Origin: JBBRQP01 sp038226175
GTDB lineage: Bacteria > Cyanobacteriota > Cyanobacteriia > Gloeobacterales > Anthocerotibacteraceae
Assembly: GCA_038226175.1 (NCBI GenBank)
Contig: JBBRQP010000056.1
Coordinates: forward strand, 1-19,961
DNA: 19,961 bases
Direction of reading: 5' to 3'
Below are positions 15,312 through 19,961 of this stretch, piece by piece. The position numbers and the translations under genes were made by a program. Positions within the stretch are counted from its first letter, which is position 1; each line of letters opens with the position of its first letter. The notes below the pieces were generated by a model. That model did no database searches, was not told the origin of the DNA, and saw only the letters and a program-made list of their open reading frames with translations.

Positions 15312-16472
15312 ATGCAGATTACGGTTCTTGGTGCAGGATACGGCGGCTTACAGGTAGTACAGCAGCTGGCGCAATCGCAGATGCAGGTTACCTTGGTTGA
15401 GCCTAGAGCCGCCCATGTCCTGCATACACGATTGATAACTGCTGCTAGTTTGCGCCGTCCGCTTAGTGAAGTTTTGCTTCCTTACACCAAACTTTTACCA
15501 CCCAATGTTCAGTGGTGTCATGAAACAGCGATTAGCTTTGATCCAACACACTGTCAAGTTGACACTGATCACACATCAATCCAGGCAGACCGTCTGGTAT
15601 TAGCGATGGGAGGTAGGTTTAAACCCATGATTGCGGGCAGTGAAACTCTCGGACTTAATGTCTATTCCTACGAGGCGACCCAGCAAGTCTTGGCACACTG
15701 GAGTCGTTTACAAAAAGATTTAGAAGCTCAAAAATGTGATCCAGCTTTGTTGCGTTGGGTGATTGTTGGCGCTGGCAAAACTGGTATTGAATTAGCTGCT
15801 GAGCTGGTGCATTTAGCGAGGCGTTGGCGTAACCGTTATGGCGGTCAAGCTGGCGCTATCCAAATTTATCTAATTGAACAACAAGAAGAGATTTTACCTG
15901 ACTGGCGCCCAAGTTTGAGGGTCTGGGTTCGTCGCTGGTTGACGCGCCATCACGTCCTAATCCAAACAGCAACTCGGGTCAAACGCGCGCGCGCCGGCTA
16001 TATTGTCCTCAATCAATCTGAAGAACTGCCTACCCAAACCCTATTTTGGGCAACCGGTAAACATCCGGTCATTTTAGAAGAGGAGCCGCCTGAATTACGG
16101 GATCAAGCCGATTACATGCCCGTTAATGACCGGTGTCAGCTCAGGGACTTTCCGGCAGTTTTTGCCCTAGGTGGCCTAATCCGTCCCTTGTACGCACAGA
16201 CTGGACAAATGCTTCACCCGTCCCTAGCTTTGACTATGCAAGCAGCACAAACCATTATTAGCTACTGTTTAGATCAAGAATCTCAAACATTATTTATGCC
16301 TTCACCCCCTAACATGACACTCGCCTTAGGGGCATTTGACGGAGCAGCTATGTTAGGTGAGCAAGATCTAACAGGAACAGCTGCTTGGGCTATCAGTCAG
16401 GGAGCCGACACACTGTATTACAACTCAATTAAAAATTGGCAGCTGCCGCGACTCAATCTACCAATTCCATGA
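15312..16472 (+). CDS. NDH-2-like NAD(P)/FAD-dependent oxidoreductase
   Basis: The 386-residue product is a two-dinucleotide-binding-domain flavoprotein of the type II NADH dehydrogenase group. GAGYGG at residues 7-12 and VTLVE ending at Glu30 bind FAD. GAGKTG at 153-158 binds NAD(P)H. ATGKHP near residue 248 and FALGG near residue 294 are further flavin contacts. Such enzymes pass electrons from NAD(P)H to quinones without pumping protons, or act as redox sensors in cyanobacteria. No transmembrane helix is apparent; membrane association in NDH-2 is usually peripheral. It follows the HTH gene by 12 bp. The quinone-reductase activity is inferred from family only, as related carotenoid or sulfide flavoproteins share this fold. 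Confidence 0.8.
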   Translation: MQITVLGAGYGGLQVVQQLAQSQMQVTLVEPRAAHVLHTRLITAASLRRPLSEVLLPYTKLLPPNVQWCHETAISFDPTHCQVDTDHTSIQADRLVLAMGGRFKPMIAGSETLGLNVYSYEATQQVLAHWSRLQKDLEAQKCDPALLRWVIVGAGKTGIELAAELVHLARRWRNRYGGQAGAIQIYLIEQQEEILPDWRPSLRVWVRRWLTRHHVLIQTATRVKRARAGYIVLNQSEELPTQTLFWATGKHPVILEEEPPELRDQADYMPVNDRCQLRDFPAVFALGGLIRPLYAQTGQMLHPSLALTMQAAQTIISYCLDQESQTLFMPSPPNMTLALGAFDGAAMLGEQDLTGTAAWAISQGADTLYYNSIKNWQLPRLNLPIP

Positions 16473-16497
16473 TGATTCTTGACGCCCGCATCTAAGC

Positions 16498-16515
16498 ATC
16501 AAACTTTTGCTTGAT
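16498..16515. terminator. Candidate bidirectional terminator between convergent genes
   Basis: ATCAA and TTGAT form a short imperfect stem around ACTTTTGC, between the stop of the rightward NDH-2-like gene and the stop of the leftward DUF1815 gene. The flanks are AT-rich (TTAATTA on the right). The stem is weak, so this is a positional guess. Confidence 0.25.
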
Positions 16516-16519
16516 TTAA

Positions 16520-16867
16520 TTAGCGTGAAATAGAAACATAGGTCGGTGCAGGAACTTTAAGCGAGAGATCGCGCTTGACTTGTTCCGCTAATTCCTGAAT
16601 TTGTTCGATAGCTTCTGCACCTTCAAGCTTCATCAATTCGCGGTCATCTTTGAGCTCAGTCCAAGAAATTCCACAGTCAGAAACTAAAAAACGGATGATG
16701 TGCTTGGGAGCCAAACTAACAATGAATGAAGCACTGGTCAACCCTTCACCACAGGTGTAGCAAGAAGCGGCATAACCTCTTCTTTGTAGTACCAAGGCCA
16801 ATGCCTGTAAGTTAATAATGAGATCGCAGGTAAACTGGCGATACTGATCGGCTAGCCGTTGAAACAT
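16520..16867 (-). CDS. DUF1815 family protein
   Basis: The 115-residue product matches the cyanobacteria-restricted DUF1815 family as I remember it, with an N-terminal RLADQYRQF, a LQRRGYAASCYTCGEG block containing a CxxC pair (Cys36 and Cys39), IRFLVSDCGISWTE, and an acidic DDRELMKLEGAEAI helix. Function is unknown. The Cys pair could be redox-active or bind metal, but nothing in the sequence settles this. The gene stands alone, convergent with the NDH-2-like gene, with about 150 bp of AT-rich DNA upstream. Confidence 0.85.
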   Translation of the reverse strand: MFQRLADQYRQFTCDLIINLQALALVLQRRGYAASCYTCGEGLTSASFIVSLAPKHIIRFLVSDCGISWTELKDDRELMKLEGAEAIEQIQELAEQVKRDLSLKVPAPTYVSISR

Positions 16868-17017
16868 GTCTTTGCTCCCTCACTATTTAATATCCTACTC
16901 GACCCTAAGAATAAATACCTATAACATTTCATAAATTTAACCATAATCATAGAATTGAGCTTCACATCTAGGTCATCTGAGTTAAGAAAAATCATGTTTA
17001 CTTATTACAGTAATAAT

Positions 17018-17725
17018 TTAAACTTTAACTCCCTTATCTTTTTTTAAGACTTCAACAATCACTTTAATTACTTCTGGTTGTGTTGCAGCACTGAGTTGGA
17101 TGCCGTTGAGTACAAAAGTTGGAGTCCCTTGTAGACCGATGGTATTGCCAAGTTGCATGTCAGCCTTGATAGCTTCCTCAGCGGATAAACTAGTACGGTC
17201 TTTATTAAAGCGGGTAGGGTCAAGTTTGAGTTGCTGAGCAAGTTTGAGTAAGGTCTGTTCCCGTTCTGGGGGTTTTTGCGCTGTCAAGAGTTTTTGATTA
17301 TTAAATAAAAGCTCATAATATTCATAAAACTTACCTTGTTGTTGTGCGGCCCAAGCCGCCTTTGCTGCACTTATGGCATAGTCATGCTGAGGGAGTGGAT
17401 AGTGCTTAAATACTAAACGGATTTTACCGGTATACTGCCCGAGCAAGGGCTTTAAAAAACTATCGCGCGCGGCGAAACAAGCTGGGCATTGGAAATCAGC
17501 AAATTCAATTAAGGTCAAGGGCGCGTTTTTAGGGCCTTTGATAGGAGAGTTACCAACAGGTGCATTCGTCGGATTGGTCAAGGCTTGGCGGACTTGTTGT
17601 TCAATGGCCATGCGCGTCTTTTGATCCATCGCCACAGCAGGCTTGACCGAAGGTTGGGCTAAGACAACAGGGCTGATAGTGAGTAAACTCAGACCCATGC
17701 TTAGGAGAGGGAGATAATTTCTCAT
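17018..17725 (-). CDS. DsbA-like thioredoxin-fold protein, exported
   Basis: The 235-residue product has a signal peptide (about residues 1-23, ending VVLA) and a DsbA-type domain interrupted by a helical insertion. The active-site motif is CPAC (Cys80, Cys83) in FADFQCPACF, and the cis-proline loop is GTPTFVLNG (Pro202). It belongs to the DsbA/DsbG/thioredoxin_4 group that oxidises or isomerises disulfides in the periplasm. The residue pattern (HYPLPQHDYAISAAKAAWAAQQQ) is typical of BdbD or DsbA-like proteins of cyanobacteria. No membrane partner such as DsbB or VKOR is visible nearby. Confidence 0.9.
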   Translation of the reverse strand: MRNYLPLLSMGLSLLTISPVVLAQPSVKPAVAMDQKTRMAIEQQVRQALTNPTNAPVGNSPIKGPKNAPLTLIEFADFQCPACFAARDSFLKPLLGQYTGKIRLVFKHYPLPQHDYAISAAKAAWAAQQQGKFYEYYELLFNNQKLLTAQKPPEREQTLLKLAQQLKLDPTRFNKDRTSLSAEEAIKADMQLGNTIGLQGTPTFVLNGIQLSAATQPEVIKVIVEVLKKDKGVKV

Positions 17726-17852
17726 AACTTTAATTATATCAGAATCACGCCTGTGACCCTTGTCTGGCGTGATACGCTAACTCGGTCTAAAAATGTCATG
17801 AATGAGGAGCCTCTCGTATCACCACACACATTTTCTAAAAGTAAACAGTATC

Positions 17853-17876
17853 AAAAAACCCCCTAATTGTCGGGGG
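17853..17876 (-). terminator. Rho-independent terminator (leftward)
   Basis: On the reverse strand, CCCCC and GGGGG form a 5-bp stem around an 8-base loop, followed at once by a run of six T. It lies upstream of the DsbA-like gene and would stop transcription arriving from the right. Confidence 0.75.
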
Positions 17877-17948
17877 AAAGTAAATTGTGCTGTCATTATC
17901 TATCCATTAGTGACGTAGCTAAATGGGCTTAGGTTCAATAATATTTAT

Positions 17949-17978
17949 AAAAAAAAGCCCCTCAGGCGGATAAGGGGC
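17949..17978 (-). terminator. Rho-independent terminator (leftward)
   Basis: On the reverse strand, GCCCCT and AGGGGC form a 6-bp stem with a 10-base loop, followed by a run of eight T. It lies about 270 bp downstream of the 18250-18663 gene and is the stronger of the two tandem terminators in this gap. Confidence 0.8.
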
Positions 17979-18249
17979 AAATCAGTGTGTTCGTTGTTGC
18001 CAACAATGTATCGGAAGGATATGAAGGTGATGTGACAAAACTATTACATCTTTACCTATATCAAAACTAGCCAAGACTATGGGCAGAAAAAATCTTCACC
18101 GAGTTAATGGATATTCAGCCGGGATGGTCTTACCCAAAATCTTGCTCAGTCAACTTCTGCTTACTCCTCTAACGTTTTGCTCGTCCTAGACTAAAAGGTC
18201 TTGATACAATACTTCTAGGCAATTTGGATTTGTTCATAAAAAATAAGCC

Positions 18250-18663
18250 TTAGAGCCGCGTACCCAAATTCATGTCAACTTTACCATTATCGATTAGTAA
18301 TCCTAAAGTACTCCCTGTAGCATCCGTAGTAAACTCACCTGTTTCTACCAATTTTGTGTTGATATGATCCAGAATTTCAGAAATTTCTTCCTTCAAACTC
18401 ACATTCTCTGGAGCGTCTAAAATCTTCTCTAACTGATTCCCTAGCACTTGGGCAGAATCTGTATTATGGGGATTCTGGGCTACATCTTTCGCTGCATCTA
18501 GCGCAGCAGGCGTTGCATTCACCTGAGAGTACAGTTTATTCCAAATTTCTTGCACTGCTTTTTGGACTAATTTTTCTGATTCTTTCTTTGATGGCTTACT
18601 TCCCAACCCCAATAAAAATGGTAGGTAGGGGGTTAAGGTAGTCACTAACCGAACAATATTCAT
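18250..18663 (-). CDS. Small protein resembling N-terminal module of conflict/NLR-like proteins
   Basis: The 137-residue product has an N-terminal hydrophobic stretch (LVTTLTPYLPFLLGLG), a charged helical segment (EKLVQKAVQEIWNKLYSQV), then PAALDAAKDVAQNP, NTDSAQVLGNQLEKIL, and a C-terminal Gly/Asn-rich tail with alternating strands (STLGLLIDNGKVDMN). As I recall, this order (hydrophobic helix, KxxELWxKL, PAALxAAxDVAxxPxDxxA, LxxQLxKIL) is found in standalone proteins and at the N-termini of larger multidomain proteins of cyanobacteria and actinobacteria linked to NTPase, caspase-like or TPR signalling. No enzymatic domain is present here. The ATG at 18663 is preferred to a TTG at 18681. Function is unknown. 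Confidence 0.65.
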   Translation of the reverse strand: MNIVRLVTTLTPYLPFLLGLGSKPSKKESEKLVQKAVQEIWNKLYSQVNATPAALDAAKDVAQNPHNTDSAQVLGNQLEKILDAPENVSLKEEISEILDHINTKLVETGEFTTDATGSTLGLLIDNGKVDMNLGTRL

Positions 18664-18864
18664 GGAGGTTCTGACCCACAAAACATTTTTCTTTATTATA
18701 TAAAAAATTACACCTTAAGTGCCGACTTTACAATAAATGCTAGTAAAAAGAAAGGTAATGTCATTCAAGAGTGTTAGAGCCACTCCTTTTTGATTAGGTA
18801 GAGTTTGCATCATTCCAAGCACTACTCTCCCGCCTAAAGTTAATGCTCAGAGCCGGAAACTGTC

Positions 18865-18934
18865 TGGGGGTGGGGAGAGTCGAACTCCCACGTCGCTCTC
18901 GCAACTTCGGATTTTAAGTCCGATGTACCATTTC
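18865..18934 (-). tRNA. tRNA-Leu(UAA) remnant: D-loop to 3' end only
   Basis: The reverse strand has D-loop residue GAAATGGTAC, an intact anticodon arm (TCGGA/TCCGA, loop CTTAAAA, anticodon TAA), a class II variable arm (GTTGC gaga GCGAC), a perfect T-arm (GGGAG TTCGACT CTCCC), the 3' acceptor strand CACCCCC and discriminator A. The matching 5' acceptor strand (GGGGGTG) and the 5' half of the D-stem are missing at the expected distance. The nearest partial match, GGGGGTC, is at 19008-19014, about 75 bases too far away. A 3' tRNA fragment of this kind is what integration into a tRNA-Leu gene leaves at the far end of an element. No group I intron interrupts the anticodon loop. Confidence 0.75.
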
Positions 18935-19110
18935 TAAAACCTTTATGAGCTAAGGCTTTCAGACTTCAAAAAAAGAGCGTTACCTTTAGAGTTGCCATAT
19001 TTTATTTGACCCCCACATATAGCGTAGTCTTTAGCCCGAAATTCACACCTTTGGGTACTTCTCCAAACTCGCTAGGCTTTTTTTACCCATCTGAGTATCT
19101 GAGTACCGGA

Positions 19111-19139
19111 GTAGACCCCCCAACGGTAAAGCTAGAGGG
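19111..19139 (-). repeat. Hairpin repeat, copy 1 (downstream of Gp157 gene)
   Basis: The element shares its loop and flank with the copy at 19680-19706: GTAGAC, a C-run, AACGGTRAAG and a G-rich end on the plus strand. In reverse-strand RNA it folds as CCCUCUAGC / GUUGGGGGG with loop UUUACC, a 9-bp stem with three G-U pairs. Those pairs would be C-A mismatches on the plus strand, so the structure belongs to the leftward transcript. It begins about 8 bases after the Gp157 stop codon. Confidence 0.6.
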
Positions 19140-19146
19140 CTTAGTT

Positions 19147-19656
19147 TTACTTGATTCGCAGGGAGGTACCACGTTCTATTAGTTGCGCAAAGACAAGTTT
19201 TTCACCTGTACCCAAAGTAGTACGGATAGCTTCAAGGTCTGCTTCTATGCGTGTGCGCTGATAAGCCGGGGGTAATTGCTCAGGTTCCACAGATAGAAAT
19301 ATGGGTGTCTTACCTCCGTTCTTGGCAATGCTCAGGCGATAACGGGCAGTGTTCACGCGCTCTAAGCCATGGACTTCAAAGAATAACTTGAGGCGTTCTT
19401 TCAGACGTTGGGCTTTGTTCTCATCAGTACGGGCTAGAGCTGTCAACCTTTGAGCTTCCGTCATTCTCGCTGTGGCACGGGCGTCTAGTTCACTGATTAA
19501 CGTGGCGTACCCGTCTAGCTTGTGGTCGCGATCTGTGGTCAGGGTCTCCAGATAAGCGGCGATGGTTTCCAGTTGTGAGCTATCGTCAAGGTCATCTAAG
19601 GCGGTGTCCAGGGCAAGTAACTCAGCTGACAGGTGGTCAAATAGGGTACGGGTCAT
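19147..19656 (-). CDS. Siphovirus Gp157 family protein
   Basis: The 169-residue product fits the Sipho_Gp157 family, encoded in siphophage early regions next to recombination and single-strand-binding genes. It has a long charged helical N-terminal part with coiled-coil character (about 1-105), then the conserved C-terminal block with VNTARYRLSIAKNGGKTP, LPPAYQ, an acidic helix, and the ending RGTSLRIK. The role is unproven; a Streptococcus thermophilus member was linked to phage resistance. The start is ATG at 19656 with AGAGGA upstream. It implies a prophage or plasmid-like element on the right-hand side of the window. Confidence 0.88.
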   Translation of the reverse strand: MTRTLFDHLSAELLALDTALDDLDDSSQLETIAAYLETLTTDRDHKLDGYATLISELDARATARMTEAQRLTALARTDENKAQRLKERLKLFFEVHGLERVNTARYRLSIAKNGGKTPIFLSVEPEQLPPAYQRTRIEADLEAIRTTLGTGEKLVFAQLIERGTSLRIK

Positions 19657-19679
19657 TGGTGTTCCTCTAGTAGGTAGTG

Positions 19680-19706
19680 GTAGACCCCCAACGGTGAAGT
19701 TAGGGG
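19680..19706 (-). repeat. Hairpin repeat, copy 2 (upstream of Gp157 gene)
   Basis: In reverse-strand RNA this folds as CCCCUAAC / GUUGGGGG with loop UUCACC, an 8-bp stem with one G-U pair. Compared with copy 1, bases on one stem arm differ while pairing is kept, and the loop keeps the UUYACC pattern. It lies about 24 bp upstream of the Gp157 start, between that gene and the fragmentary frame to its right. Confidence 0.6.
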
Positions 19707-19717
19707 TAAGGTCTGAC

Positions 19718-19885
19718 TTAGATGTGTTGCAAGGGACGGGCGCGGTCTTTTTCTAGGCATCGGTGCAAGATAACCGGGTCTAAACCCTCTATCTTCAATT
19801 CCCAACGCATACCCACTAACCGCTTACAGCGGTTTTCATACGGATGTACCAAGATAACCAGAGTGAGTGAACCAACCTTTCGCAT
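19718..19885 (-). CDS. Short unidentified frame, possibly a gene tail cut by the IS
   Basis: A 55-codon frame ends at 19718 with a fairly protein-like tail (GMRWELKIEGLDPVILHRCL). Its N-terminal third overlaps the end of the IS630-type transposase in another phase, so the annotated ATG at 19885 is probably not the true start. It may be the 3' remainder of an element-borne gene interrupted by the insertion sequence, whose end would lie near the hairpin at 19818-19834. No family was recognised. Confidence 0.35.
   Translation of the reverse strand: MRKVGSLTLVILVHPYENRCKRLVGMRWELKIEGLDPVILHRCLEKDRARPLQHI
19818..19834 (-). terminator. Hairpin at the end of the transposase gene
   Basis: AACCGCT and AGCGGTT form a perfect 7-bp stem around TAC, beginning two bases after the transposase stop codon on the reverse strand. 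No T-run follows, so it may be part of the insertion sequence's terminal inverted repeat rather than a transcription terminator. Confidence 0.4.
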
Positions 19886-19961
19886 CAGTTTCTGTAATAC
19901 GCTTTAGCCCTTGTCCTATCGCTTCTTCAAGACTTTCTTTGTCACGCTTGCCTTGGGAGCG
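19836..19961 (-). CDS. IS630-type transposase, C-terminal fragment at the window edge
   Basis: The last 41 residues of a transposase enter from the right edge and stop at 19836. The block LEEAIGQGLKRITETDAKGW, then FTHSGY, matches the C-terminal end of IS630/Tc1-type DDE transposases (LxxAIxxALxxITxxDAxGWFxHCGY), though the usual Cys is Ser here. The catalytic domain lies outside the window, so whether the transposase is intact cannot be judged. It sits in the same leftward orientation as the Gp157 gene. Confidence 0.7.
   Translation of the reverse strand, partial: RSQGKRDKESLEEAIGQGLKRITETDAKGWFTHSGYLGTSV

Larger units (their letters stand above)
17726..18249. other. Gene-poor stretch with two leftward terminators
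   Basis: No convincing coding frame was found in these 524 bp. A 22-codon frame starting with ATG near 18238 on the reverse strand is too short to judge. Two rho-independent terminators, annotated separately at 17853-17876 and 17949-17978, both point left. The about 270 bp between the upstream gene's stop (18250) and the first terminator could be a 3' untranslated region or a small RNA on the reverse strand. Confidence 0.5.
18664..19146. other. Gene-poor junction region
   Basis: This stretch holds the tRNA-Leu remnant (18865-18934) and the first of two hairpin repeats (19111-19139). It also has two tandem copies of the 9-bp unit ATCTGAGTA at 19089-19106. No protein-coding frame is convincing. 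The sequence left of the tRNA remnant is probably host chromosome, and the sequence right of it is probably an integrated element. Confidence 0.5.

Noticed and set aside
18865..19014. Intact tRNA-Leu(UAA), or one interrupted by a group I intron
   Set aside because: The anticodon loop where cyanobacterial trnL introns sit is uninterrupted. The only 5' acceptor-like match (GGGGGTC at 19008-19014) has a mismatch and is too far away, and no D-stem is formed.
1..19961. CRISPR array
   Set aside because: No set of regularly spaced direct repeats was found; the only short repeats are the pairs described at 14820, 19089 and 19111/19680.

Overview
The window is cyanobacterial. It carries a complete allophycocyanin-core operon (apcE, a two-repeat core linker, apcA, apcB and two apcC-type genes), a cyanobacteria-specific DUF1815 gene and a cyanobacterial-type long chorismate synthase. 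Directly behind the four-repeat apcE lies an extra linker that resembles ApcH, the linker reported for the rod-less 'paddle-shaped' phycobilisome of the thylakoid-free Anthocerotibacter panamensis. This points to the Gloeobacterales (Anthocerotibacter or Gloeobacter lineage). The assignment is inference from gene content, not from any search.

Layout, left to right. Positions 1-60 look like the hairpin end of an IS200/IS605-type element, next to an unidentified leftward open frame. Then come a GlnT/type III-like glutamine synthetase (403-1713), a gene-poor stretch with a small zinc-ribbon gene broken by two frameshifts (2030-2389), a tightly coupled membrane desaturase and MetX-like alpha/beta hydrolase pair (2504-4434), a twin-arginine-type M3 metallopeptidase (4524-6644), tRNA-Arg(ACG) and aroC (6932-8107). 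A 140-bp MITE-like element with perfect 25-bp terminal inverted repeats separates aroC from the end of the apc operon.

The apc operon runs leftward from 14708 to 8314 and ends in a clear rho-independent terminator. ApcE sets up the core and carries the terminal emitter. ApcA and ApcB form the trimers. The two ApcC-type proteins probably cap cylinders. The ApcH-like linker could bridge extra cylinders. Divergent from apcE is a helix-turn-helix/coiled-coil gene with a directly repeated 10-bp motif in the shared intergenic region, followed 12 bp later by an NDH-2-like flavoprotein gene. DUF1815, a periplasmic DsbA-like thioredoxin-fold protein and a small protein resembling N-terminal modules of conflict proteins follow, all leftward.

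From about 18865 the character changes. The 3' two-thirds of a tRNA-Leu(UAA) lies alone, with a phage-type Gp157 gene and the C-terminus of an IS630-type transposase to its right. This is what the distal attachment site of an integrated element would look like, with the element extending beyond the right edge. Two similar hairpin-forming repeats flank the Gp157 gene.
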